From the NCBI GenBank assembly GCA_027487625.1, contig JAIYDG010000021.1, positions 1 to 35,204 of the forward strand: a stretch of 35,204 bases of DNA, written 5' to 3'. The notes beneath the pieces were generated by a model. That model was given only the letters and a program-made list of their open reading frames with translations, was not told the origin of the DNA and did no database searches. The position numbers and the translations under genes were made by a program. Every line of letters begins with the position of its first letter. Position 1 is the first letter of the stretch. Source of the stretch: Bacteroidota bacterium (GTDB taxonomy: Bacteria; Bacteroidota; Bacteroidia; UKL13-3). This document shows positions 7,836 through 14,840 of the stretch, piece after piece.

Positions 7836-8537
7836 TTATAGGACAACTGAAATTATTTCACCATTCAAAACGGTAAAAAATTCTGTTGGCAAAGTTTGGC
7901 GCAGGTTAATGTATTCTTGATAATTTGCGCCAAACTTAGTTCGTTCGAGCATTATTTTATCAAAATTACCGGTGATTCCCATGAGCAACTCACATGCTTC
8001 TCTAACTGCAAAGTTTCCGCTATCGTGCCCTGTAACATAATCAGCCAAATCATTTTTAATTACATAATTTCTAAAAAGTGGATTTGCTTTACGATTAATC
8101 ATTACTCGGAATCCAACTTTTTCTGCTACGCTTAAATCTAAAACATCATCAAAAAAGTAACAAACTTCAGTCGCATTTAATTGGTGTTTTTCACAAAAAT
8201 GATTGAGAGCTATAATTTTGTTTGGAACTTTAAAATAGGATTCATCAAAATGTTCTCTATTGCAAAAATGAAAAGCCATTTCATTTTTTTCACCTGAAAT
8301 AATAGCGGTATTGGGCATTTTCCCAAATTGGGAAAAATAATCATATCTGATTAAATTCGTACCCATACTATCGGCTTCATTAAAAGTGCTGCTTTTATTT
8401 TCGTTTTTTTGGGCATTATTAAAAACACCGTCCCAGTCGAATACAAAAGCTTTAATACCTTTAAATTTTTCTACTATTTCCTGCAAAGGGTGAACAAAAA
8501 TTCCACCGATTGATTCGAATTCTTTTTGAATTTCCAT
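7836..8537 (-). CDS. kdsC: KdsC-like HAD phosphatase (Kdo-8-phosphate phosphatase)
   Basis: A HAD-superfamily phosphatase predicted to remove phosphate from Kdo-8-phosphate made by KdsA, giving free Kdo. HAD motif I is FVFDWDGVF (Asp34, Asp36). The late motif is FFDDVLDLSVAEKVG, matching the GDDxxDLPVM..VG pattern of KdsC. The end DSGNFAVREACELLM corresponds to GGxGAVREVCDLLL in classical KdsC. At 233 residues it is longer than typical KdsC (about 170-190), with about 25 extra residues in front, a longer cap-like stretch and about 35 residues after the usual end. It is the last gene of the minus-strand Kdo block. A terminator hairpin sits just upstream, so it may be transcribed at a lower level or from its own start. 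The assignment rests on motifs plus neighbours. Confidence 0.8.
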   Translation of the reverse strand: MEIQKEFESIGGIFVHPLQEIVEKFKGIKAFVFDWDGVFNNAQKNENKSSTFNEADSMGTNLIRYDYFSQFGKMPNTAIISGEKNEMAFHFCNREHFDESYFKVPNKIIALNHFCEKHQLNATEVCYFFDDVLDLSVAEKVGFRVMINRKANPLFRNYVIKNDLADYVTGHDSGNFAVREACELLMGITGNFDKIMLERTKFGANYQEYINLRQTLPTEFFTVLNGEIISVVL

Positions 8538-8551
8538 TTGTGTATAAATAA

Positions 8552-8576
8552 AAAAAGGAGGACAAGCCTCCTTTTT
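8552..8576 (-). terminator. Terminator between the transaldolase-CBS gene and kdsC
   Basis: AAAAAGGAGG (8552-8561) pairs with CCTCCTTTTT (8567-8576) over a 5-base loop, with A/T runs on both sides. In the direction of transcription it follows the transaldolase-CBS stop and ends 14 bases before the kdsC ATG. Confidence 0.75.
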
Positions 8577-8592
8577 AATGAATAGAATTTTA

Positions 8593-9603
8593 TTAATCTT
8601 CTAAATCTTGGATATCTAACATTCCAATTGGTTTGCCATTTTCTGTAACCAAAATTGTATCAACTTTAGTAGATTTAAATAAGCCCATAGCTTCATTTAA
8701 TAAAGCAGAACCATCAATAGAAACCGGTTTACCATATTCGAAATCACCAATTTTCTTATTTAAAACATCACGACCATCTGATTGTAGTTTCCTTCTCAAA
8801 TCGCCATCAGTGAAAACACCTTTTAAAGAACCATCAGCATTTACAATTGTAATTGCACCGAAACCGAATTCAGTCATTTTAACAATTGCTTCTGCTAAAT
8901 CTGTATTGCCATCAACAATTGGATTGATTCCGTTTAATGCTTCTTTCACACGAACTGTCATTAAGCGAGTATCACGAATAAACTGATCTGTACCTACTGT
9001 AGTAAAGTGATTTTCAGTCAATTGTTTCATTACTTTCAAAGGAATTGTAATGGTATGAACACCTAAGTTTAATGCATTACGAACATGTTCTAAAGTGCGA
9101 ACCGAAGAGAACATTACTTTTGTATCATAACCATAATGATCAACCGCTGAAACTATTTGATTTACTAAATCTAAAGCATCATGCCCTTGGTCTTGTAAAC
9201 GACCAACTAAAGGACAAACATAAGTTGCGCCAGCATGCATAGCCATATAAGCTTGCTGTAAAGTGTAAACCAAATGTACATTTACAAGATATCCTTTACT
9301 TCTTAATAATTTGCAAGCCCTAACACCTTCTAAAGAAACCGGAATTTTAAAAACAGTCTTCTTAGGATCTAAACCAAGTGCCAATTGACGTTCAGCTTCA
9401 GCCAAAACTTCTTCTGCAGTATCACCTAAAGCTTCAATTTGAAGTACAGGTACCATTTTCGAAAGTTTAACAATCATGCCATCAATATCGGTGATACCTT
9501 CACGTTGCATAAATGTTGGAGTGGTAGTTAAACCATTCAAAAATCCTAATTTAAAACCTTCTTCAATTTCTTTAAGGTTTGCTGAATCTAAATATAATTC
9601 CAT
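8593..9603 (-). CDS. Transaldolase/F6P-aldolase-like domain fused to a KdsD-type CBS pair
   Basis: A 336-residue two-part protein. Residues 1-215 are a short TalC/FSA-type class I aldolase barrel: LYLDSANLKEI with Asp6, LTTTPT (25-30), QIEALGDT with Glu57 at the family water-activating position, the Schiff-base lysine Lys86 in FKIPVS, AGATYVCPLVGRLQDQG (124-140) and TITIPLKVM. The position that is Tyr in FSA and Phe in transaldolases is Leu132. Residues about 222-334 are two CBS motifs. The segment KGVFTDGDLRRKL (261-273) and the ending IGMLDIQDL closely resemble the CBS half of arabinose-5-phosphate isomerase KdsD. The SIS isomerase domain of KdsD is absent. It sits between kdsA and kdsC, has its own -7 box and is followed by a terminator. 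I infer a role in forming or regulating arabinose-5-phosphate; the reaction is unproven. Confidence 0.9.
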   Translation of the reverse strand: MELYLDSANLKEIEEGFKLGFLNGLTTTPTFMQREGITDIDGMIVKLSKMVPVLQIEALGDTAEEVLAEAERQLALGLDPKKTVFKIPVSLEGVRACKLLRSKGYLVNVHLVYTLQQAYMAMHAGATYVCPLVGRLQDQGHDALDLVNQIVSAVDHYGYDTKVMFSSVRTLEHVRNALNLGVHTITIPLKVMKQLTENHFTTVGTDQFIRDTRLMTVRVKEALNGINPIVDGNTDLAEAIVKMTEFGFGAITIVNADGSLKGVFTDGDLRRKLQSDGRDVLNKKIGDFEYGKPVSIDGSALLNEAMGLFKSTKVDTILVTENGKPIGMLDIQDLED

Positions 9604-9635
9604 GTTTATTAATACTGTTTTATTATCAAAGGGCT

Positions 9636-9643
9636 CAAAAATA
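9636..9643 (-). promoter_or_regulatory. -7 box for the transaldolase-CBS gene
   Basis: TATTTTTG on the minus strand matches TAnnTTTG exactly and lies 33 bases before the ATG at 9603, within the 72-base gap after the beta-barrel gene. It suggests that this gene can be transcribed separately from kdnA-kdnB-kdsA. Confidence 0.45.
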
Positions 9644-9675
9644 ATTTTAATTCTCTAATTATCTAAATTGATTAT

Positions 9676-10335
9676 TTATAGACCAAAAAATCCGAAATTG
9701 TAAGATAAGCCTAATGTTAATCCTGAAGGACCAATTGTTTGAAAAAATGATTTTTGATTTGATGAGAAATCAACATTTTCTATTGCAATATATTTACCTT
9801 CAATTAAAACACTTTTTTCATTAAATGTAATAATTTGTTTATTTAAACCAATTGCATATCCTAAATCTATGGTAAACCGGTTTCCCCTTTTTGTCACAAA
9901 TTGGCGCTGAAGTCCAGCATTTATAGTCAGCAATGGATCTAAATTAATAGAAGTATTGACATCATAATCTTTATCATTATAACTTACTTCCACATCTAAA
10001 ATTAATTCTTGAAATCCATTAGCTTTAGAAAATCCGATACTTGGACACCAGCCATTTTTGTAGCCTGATTTAAAAATTCCGGTTAGTCCAACTTTTGATC
10101 CATATAAACCTAAACCTGTGTTAAATTCAACTATTGCAGTTGGTGCAACTCTGTATCCAAAACCTAATCCTAAAATACCATATTTATATTGTAGTCCTGA
10201 ACCTACACTCAAATATACCTTCGGTAAGGCTATTTCCTTGGGATCTACAACACCTGTATAAGGAGATTGGTATTGAGCAAATGAGCTTAATCCAAACAAA
10301 ACAAAAATCAGAAAAGGTAAAATAGGCTTTTTCAT
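9676..10335 (-). CDS. Predicted outer-membrane beta-barrel protein in the Kdo operon
   Basis: A 219-residue exported protein. The signal peptide is MKKPILPFLIFVLFGLSSFA, with cleavage likely after the SFA that precedes Q. The mature part shows amphipathic beta strands: YLSVGSGLQYKYGILGLGFGYRV, AIVEFNTGLGLYG, LILDVEVSYND, FTIDLGYAIGLN and the last strand LTLGLSYNFGFF. This pattern and the aromatic-rich C-terminus fit a small outer-membrane barrel of about 8-10 strands. I do not recognise a named family. It starts 8 bases after the kdsA stop, so co-transcription with kdnA-kdnB-kdsA is likely. That placement suggests a link to LPS or envelope assembly, but no function can be read from the sequence. 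Confidence 0.8.
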   Translation of the reverse strand: MKKPILPFLIFVLFGLSSFAQYQSPYTGVVDPKEIALPKVYLSVGSGLQYKYGILGLGFGYRVAPTAIVEFNTGLGLYGSKVGLTGIFKSGYKNGWCPSIGFSKANGFQELILDVEVSYNDKDYDVNTSINLDPLLTINAGLQRQFVTKRGNRFTIDLGYAIGLNKQIITFNEKSVLIEGKYIAIENVDFSSNQKSFFQTIGPSGLTLGLSYNFGFFGL

Positions 10336-10343
10336 TTTAATGA

Positions 10344-11174
10344 TTATTTTCTATAGGAAACTTCAATATTATGAATTTCAATTAATGGTTTCATAAATTC
10401 TTCCAAATCATAAACCGATAATTGAGAGGCAGCATCACACAAAGCATTTTTTGGGTCAGGATGAGTTTCAATAAAAACACCATCTACACCTGAAGCTACT
10501 CCAGCCCTGCTTAATACAGGCAAAAACTCTCTTGCACCGCCATTAGGATCAGCACTTGGCGTACCATATTTACGAACACAATGTGTAATATCAAAAACAA
10601 CAGGATAACCAATATTTCTCAAGTGGTAAAAACTTCTAGGGTCAACAATTAAATCATTGTAACCAAAAGTAAATCCGCGTTCTGTTAAAATCACCTGATC
10701 ATTTCCAGATTCAACACATTTTGCTACAGGGTGTTTCATATTTTCAGGAGCCAAAAACTGACCATGTTTAATATTAACAACTTTACCTGTTTTTGCAGAG
10801 GCAACCATTAAGGTACTTTGCATACATAAATAAGCTGGAATTTGAATTACATCAACCACTTCACCAGCTGCAGTAGCCTGGTCTGGATAATGAACATCGG
10901 TTAAGATTGGAAATCCGAATTGTTCGCGGATTTTAGCTAATAAAGCAACACCTTTACTTAAACCTGGACCATCATAATATTTTAAACTACTTCTATTATC
11001 TTTTTGAAAAGACGATTTATAAATCATCTTAATATTTAATCTTTCAGAAACTTCTTTTAACTTCTCTGCAGTTTTCATCATGATTGATTCATCCTCAATC
11101 ACACAAGGACCTGAAATCAAAAACAACTCATCACTCCCACACTCAATGTCACCAACTTTTACAATTTTTGTCAT
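10344..11174 (-). CDS. kdsA: 3-deoxy-8-phosphooctulonate (Kdo-8-P) synthase
   Basis: It condenses arabinose-5-phosphate with phosphoenolpyruvate to Kdo-8-phosphate, the first committed step to Kdo. It is cytoplasmic. The 276-residue (beta/alpha)8 protein has LISGPCVIEDES (19-30), YKSSFQKDNRSS, LTDVHYPDQ, IQIPAYLCMQ, ERGFTFGYNDLIVDPRS, FDITHCVRKYG and FIETHPDPKNALCDAASQ. Cys24 in SGPC is at the metal-binding Cys of metal-dependent KdsA, whereas the metal-free E. coli type has Asn there. The later His, Glu and Asp ligands are also present, so I assign the metal-dependent class. The frame is open upstream to 11258, overlapping kdnB, but ATG 11174 gives the normal N-terminus and begins 13 bases after the kdnB stop. 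Confidence 0.96.
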   Translation of the reverse strand: MTKIVKVGDIECGSDELFLISGPCVIEDESIMMKTAEKLKEVSERLNIKMIYKSSFQKDNRSSLKYYDGPGLSKGVALLAKIREQFGFPILTDVHYPDQATAAGEVVDVIQIPAYLCMQSTLMVASAKTGKVVNIKHGQFLAPENMKHPVAKCVESGNDQVILTERGFTFGYNDLIVDPRSFYHLRNIGYPVVFDITHCVRKYGTPSADPNGGAREFLPVLSRAGVASGVDGVFIETHPDPKNALCDAASQLSVYDLEEFMKPLIEIHNIEVSYRK

Positions 11175-11187
11175 GTTATTCAATTCT

Positions 11188-12270
11188 TTATAATCTTCTA
11201 AATAATCCTTCAATAAATTCAATACTAATTTTTTCTTTCCAATCGGTACCAATTGCATGGTTCCACATGTGGTGCAAATTATAAGCTACATGCGCCATTG
11301 CAGTGATTTCTGCATCAGTCCAATTTTTGCTAAGCCCCTTAGGAAGTACAATACCATGTTTATCTAACATCGTTTTAAATTCAGCAACTCCTTCAGGATA
11401 AAAATCTGCCAAATGCTGGAATGCCAAACAATTTGCGTAACAATGTTTTTCACCAAAAATCTTACTTAAGCCATAACTTAAAGCATGACAAATTCCAACT
11501 TCACTATAAGTTAAACTTAAACCACCCATTAAGGATGCAACCATAAGTTTGTCATCATTTTCTGGTGATTGACCTGCATTTTCTCCTAAATAAATATCAC
11601 GGCAAAGCTTTAAAGATTGCTCTCCATAAGCCATGCTGTAAGCATTATTTAAAATTCCATCACGACTTTCAATACAATGAATAAATGTATCCATTCCTGT
11701 ATAAAACCATTTATCAACCGGAACTGAGGCAGTAAGTTCTGAATCTAGAATTACCTGATCGAAAATAGTCCATTCACATTTTAAGCCAAGTTTTTTCTCA
11801 GGACCAGTTAACACTGCAGTCATGCTACATTCTGCACCTGTTCCAGAAATTGTTGGAACACCAACATGATAAACACCCGGTTTTTTAATAAGATTTAAGC
11901 CTTGATATAAGGTTGAGGAGCCATCATTGGTAAGCATCAGTGCAGTAGCTTTAGCAATATCCATAATACTTCCACCACCAATTCCAATCAATCCAGAAGG
12001 TAAACCTTTTTTAGCAAGAATTTCGTCTCTTAATGCATCTATTTGTTCTGTTGTTGGTTCATAAGGATCAACATCGATAAAGTAAACCAAATCTCCTTCA
12101 TGAACAGGAAGTCTGCTTTCAAGTTCTTTCCCTTTGAAATAATGGTCTACAATAAAGACCATATAAGCATTGTTTAAAGTCCTTTTTGGTTCTAAAATCT
12201 CATCAAGTTGATTAAAACTTCCTCTACCAAAAACGGTTTTTTCAATGCTTTTAAAATTCTTATGCGTCAT
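11188..12270 (-). CDS. kdnB: 3-deoxy-alpha-D-manno-octulosonate 8-oxidase (KdnB)
   Basis: An iron-containing-alcohol-dehydrogenase-family enzyme that oxidises the C8 hydroxyl of Kdo to an aldehyde, the first dedicated step to 8-amino-Kdo as shown for Shewanella KdnB. The 360-residue length is right. The nucleotide loop is GIGGGSIMDIAKATA (96-110). The metal ligands expected for the family are visible: Asp194 and His198 in GMDTFIHCIES, His262 in GICHALSYG and His276 in EKHCYANCL. The opening FKSIEKTVFGRGSFNQLDEIL resembles KdnB as I recall it. It starts 16 bases after the kdnA stop and is followed by kdsA, so the operon context independently supports the call. A generic Fe-ADH alternative is unlikely beside kdnA. 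Confidence 0.92.
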   Translation of the reverse strand: MTHKNFKSIEKTVFGRGSFNQLDEILEPKRTLNNAYMVFIVDHYFKGKELESRLPVHEGDLVYFIDVDPYEPTTEQIDALRDEILAKKGLPSGLIGIGGGSIMDIAKATALMLTNDGSSTLYQGLNLIKKPGVYHVGVPTISGTGAECSMTAVLTGPEKKLGLKCEWTIFDQVILDSELTASVPVDKWFYTGMDTFIHCIESRDGILNNAYSMAYGEQSLKLCRDIYLGENAGQSPENDDKLMVASLMGGLSLTYSEVGICHALSYGLSKIFGEKHCYANCLAFQHLADFYPEGVAEFKTMLDKHGIVLPKGLSKNWTDAEITAMAHVAYNLHHMWNHAIGTDWKEKISIEFIEGLFRRL

Positions 12271-12286
12271 TTAATTTGGTTTAAAA

Positions 12287-13492
12287 TTAAGCCGATTGTT
12301 GCATTGCAGATTGAATAGAAGCCGCAATTTTTGAAGTCAATTCTGTTAACTCAGAATCTGTCCAGCTTGCTTTAATTGAGAATGAAATTAATCTTCCAAT
12401 AGTTTCTTGAGTTTTAGGAAGATTTAAATTTTTATAATCCTGTGGTGCACCCAATAACTGAACATTCGTTTTTGCTGCAACCCTACCCTCTTTAATATGA
12501 TCCCATTGGTTAATAAAATGATACATATTGGTGAACCAATAGTTAAAACCACTTACACCATTTTCATTAAAATTAGCAACAGTTTTTGCAGCTAAATTAG
12601 TATCAGGTAAAAGAATGTTTAAGAAAGTAGCTGAATCTCCGTTTGGATCAGGTAAGGTAGCAAAATTAACTCCTGCAATCTTTCCTAATTCTGCCATCAT
12701 AAACCTTTTATGTTTATTATTTGCTTCACGAATCATAGGAACTCTGCGGGTTTGTGCTAAACCTACAGCAGCGTGCAATTCTGAAATTCTATAATTAAAA
12801 CCAACAACAGGATGGTTTTCCATACCACGGTTATTACCAATATGGTCGTGACCATGGTCTGCATAATTATCTGCTAATTTGTAAGCAATTTCATTATTAG
12901 TGACCATTACGCCACCTTCGCCTGCAGTAGCTATTTTAAAGAAATCGAAACTATAACAACCAGTTGTACCCCATAATCCGGTTGAAACTCCTTTATAAGA
13001 AGCTGCCATTGCCTGACCAGCATCCTCAACCAAAACCAAGTTATGTTCATTAATTACAGCCATTATTTCATCCATATTTGCCATTTGTCCGCACATATGA
13101 ACTAATAAAACTGCTTTAGTTTTAGGTGTAATTGCTTTTTTAATACCCTCAGCACTCAAACATAAAGTTTCGTCTATTTCAGCAAAAACCGGTAAGGCAC
13201 CAGCAAATATTACCGCTTCTACAGAAGCAATATACGTAAAAGGAGGTACAATAACTTCATCACCAGCACCAATTCCAGCTGCTGCTAATGCACAAGAAAC
13301 AGCTGTAGAACCGCTTGATACAGCATGAGCATACTTTGCTCCGACCAACTTCGCAACTTCTGATTCAAATTCACGCGCCTTCCAGATATTATTTCTTTGA
13401 GCATCATGATTATATCTGAACAAAATTCCAGTTTCTAATACATCATTAATCTCTTTACGCTCTTCAGCGCCAAAAAACTCAGTTCCTGCCAT
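12287..13492 (-). CDS. kdnA: 8-amino-3,8-dideoxy-manno-octulosonate transaminase (KdnA)
   Basis: A DegT/DnrJ-type PLP aminotransferase that converts 8-oxo-Kdo, made by KdnB, to 8-amino-Kdo, probably with glutamate as donor. It is cytoplasmic. It has 401 residues. Motifs are SSGSTAVSCALAAAGIGAGDEV (59-80), PPFTYIASVEAV, AEIDETLCLSAEGI, VLVEDAGQA with Asp157, and CYSFDFFKIATAGEGG with the Schiff-base Lys186, followed by DHGHDHIGNNRG and GFNYRISELHAAVGLAQ. The segments FRYN, EIDETLCLS and DHGHDHIGN are those I associate with Shewanella KdnA, which separates it from generic sugar aminotransferases. It is the first gene of the block, with a perfect -7 box 18 bases upstream. Confidence 0.93.
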   Translation of the reverse strand: MAGTEFFGAEERKEINDVLETGILFRYNHDAQRNNIWKAREFESEVAKLVGAKYAHAVSSGSTAVSCALAAAGIGAGDEVIVPPFTYIASVEAVIFAGALPVFAEIDETLCLSAEGIKKAITPKTKAVLLVHMCGQMANMDEIMAVINEHNLVLVEDAGQAMAASYKGVSTGLWGTTGCYSFDFFKIATAGEGGVMVTNNEIAYKLADNYADHGHDHIGNNRGMENHPVVGFNYRISELHAAVGLAQTRRVPMIREANNKHKRFMMAELGKIAGVNFATLPDPNGDSATFLNILLPDTNLAAKTVANFNENGVSGFNYWFTNMYHFINQWDHIKEGRVAAKTNVQLLGAPQDYKNLNLPKTQETIGRLISFSIKASWTDSELTELTSKIAASIQSAMQQSA

Positions 13493-13509
13493 ATTATTAA
13501 AATTTTAAA

Positions 13510-13517
13510 CAAAGGTA
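13510..13517 (-). promoter_or_regulatory. Promoter -7 box for the kdnA-kdnB-kdsA operon
   Basis: TACCTTTG on the minus strand matches TAnnTTTG exactly and lies 18 bases before the kdnA ATG. No convincing -33 TTG is visible at the usual distance. Confidence 0.6.
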
Positions 13518-13942
13518 CAAAATCTATTATCATTAAAGTATTTACCCAAAATTTCAATTTATGATACACTAATAATTGGTTTTTGAAACCGAATTATTTC
13601 AATCATCTATTGATTTAGGAATTTGAATTAACTCAAAATGAATAAGGAAATCCAATTTTGATTCAAAAAGGTTTAAACCAATTATCAACCTTTTTATTAA
13701 ATAATTAAAAATCAATAATTTACAAACAAAATCTGCTATAAAATTTTTGTGGCCCAATATTTGAAATTAGTGTTTAAACTTTGGAGAATTACTGTTATAG
13801 GATATAATTTTTAATTAAATATTTATTCAAAATTCAAAAAATAATTAAAAAAAGAGTTCATAATATATTGTTTAAAAATAAGTTTTAAAACAATGAAATA
13901 TCAGAGTTCAAAGCAATTAAAATAATTAAAAAATCAACTGAA
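13518..13942. other. AT-rich gap without a recognisable gene
   Basis: About 425 bases of very AT-rich sequence. The only structure I see is a weak hairpin: AAAAAGGTT (13665-13673) can pair with AACCTTTTT (13687-13695) over a 13-base loop, with a T-run, which is terminator-like. No plus-strand gene ends near it. A 10-codon ORF at 13893 is not supportable. A small RNA ending at the hairpin cannot be excluded. Confidence 0.4.
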
Positions 13943-14062
13943 ATGAAAAATATAGCTAAATCTATTAAAAGCTTGACAGAAAAGGTTTTGAACCTATTGG
14001 AAGAACTTGCTAAACCACAAGAAAATTTACAACTTCAACCTATAAGAATTAAAAATAAATAG
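13943..14062 (+). CDS. Possible 39-residue small protein
   Basis: A short ORF, found by hand, that starts at ATG 13943 and ends at TAG 14060-14062. It reads MKNIAKSIKSLTEKVLNLLE, then ELAKPQENLQLQPIRIKNK. The first 24 residues form a plausible amphipathic helix with a basic and a Leu/Ile face, followed by a basic tail. It reminds me of small 40-50-residue Bacteroidota proteins ending in QPIxVRxxN, but I cannot confirm a family. It lies 31 bases before the lipoprotein gene at 14094 in the same direction. Coding status rests on this pattern alone. Confidence 0.4.
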   Translation: MKNIAKSIKSLTEKVLNLLEELAKPQENLQLQPIRIKNK

Positions 14063-14093
14063 TGTAACTTGCATAGTTCAAAATGTAAAATTT

Positions 14094-14510
14094 ATGAATT
14101 ACAAGAAATTACATTATTTAGCTTTCATTTCAATTTTGAGTTTGTTAGGCTCGTGTACCAAATTTGAAGTACCAGAAAAAAAAATAGGTACAACACAAAA
14201 TTTTAAAGAATTAAAAGTTGAAGATAGTTTTGAGTGGAAAACGACTAAAAACATTCAATTGAAAGTTACTGGATTAGAAACTATCAATCCTATAAGAGGA
14301 AATTTTAGCATCAAAGACTTAAATGGTAATTTTATAATGGAAGAATCTAGATTAATGAGTGAAAGCTTTAATTTAGAATTTGAAATTCCAACAAAAGAGC
14401 AAAAAATCATAGTTCAATTTGGAAGTTTGACTAAAGAAATTGAAGTCAACTCTGATAAACTTAACTTTGATTATTTATCTTCAAGACCGGCAGAAATAAC
14501 TGAAGATTAA
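14094..14510 (+). CDS. Small lipoprotein, paralogue of the 14841 gene
   Basis: A 138-residue lipoprotein precursor. The signal is MNYKKLHYLAFISILSLLGS, and the lipobox LLGSC puts the lipidated Cys at position 21. The mature part aligns with the product of the 14841 gene: FKELKVEDSFEWKTTKNIQL matches FKKLNVKQDFDWSSVKLVDF, then GLETI/GLQTM, DLNGN/SLDGK and IVQFGSLTKEIEV/KVTYGSIEKVVSS. The FxWKTTKN-type stretch is one I associate with the N-terminal region of LruC-domain proteins, and a LruC gene follows two genes later. A TAACTTGCA element lies about 23 bases upstream. The function is unknown; it probably sits at the outer membrane or periplasmic face. Confidence 0.8.
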   Translation: MNYKKLHYLAFISILSLLGSCTKFEVPEKKIGTTQNFKELKVEDSFEWKTTKNIQLKVTGLETINPIRGNFSIKDLNGNFIMEESRLMSESFNLEFEIPTKEQKIIVQFGSLTKEIEVNSDKLNFDYLSSRPAEITED

Positions 14511-14840
14511 GTTTATTTAAACAAAAAAGTAACTATTAATTACATCCGAAGCTAAAGTTTTGATATTGATTAACTTAATTAAGTTCATAAAGAATTTATT
14601 TGATTAGTATATTACATTAGAAGTGGTGTTTGGGATAATATAATCTATAGTGGGTTGTATAATAGATCATAATGATTTTGCGATAATAAAGTTTCCAAAT
14701 TTGAGAATTTATCCCAATTTGAACCAAGAGCAGAATTCAGAAATCGCTAACAACAAAATCAAAACACTATAAATCATACAGTTACGGATTTTTAGATTTA
14801 ATGACAAAGAACTTGCACTAGTAAAACAAAACACATAAAC
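14511..14840. other. AT-rich spacer between the two paralogous lipoprotein genes
   Basis: 330 bases with no credible ORF. The only pattern I find is GAACTTGCA at 14809-14817, 24 bases before the next ATG. It resembles TAACTTGCA at 14065-14073 before the first paralogue, so both copies may keep a common promoter-like element. No strong hairpin is visible. Confidence 0.4.

Noticed and set aside
11175-11258. Long form of kdsA starting at 11258, overlapping kdnB
   Set aside because: The extra 28 residues are the kdnB tail read in another frame; ATG 11174 gives the normal KdsA N-terminus and lies 13 bases after the kdnB stop.
11188-12270. Generic iron-containing alcohol dehydrogenase
   Set aside because: The family is right, but KdnB-like segments and the position between kdnA and kdsA make the specific Kdo 8-oxidase call stronger.
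13670-13679. GGTTTAAACC palindrome as an operator
   Set aside because: It is a 10-bp self-complementary stretch in very AT-rich DNA, with no second copy and no adjacent promoter; chance is sufficient explanation.
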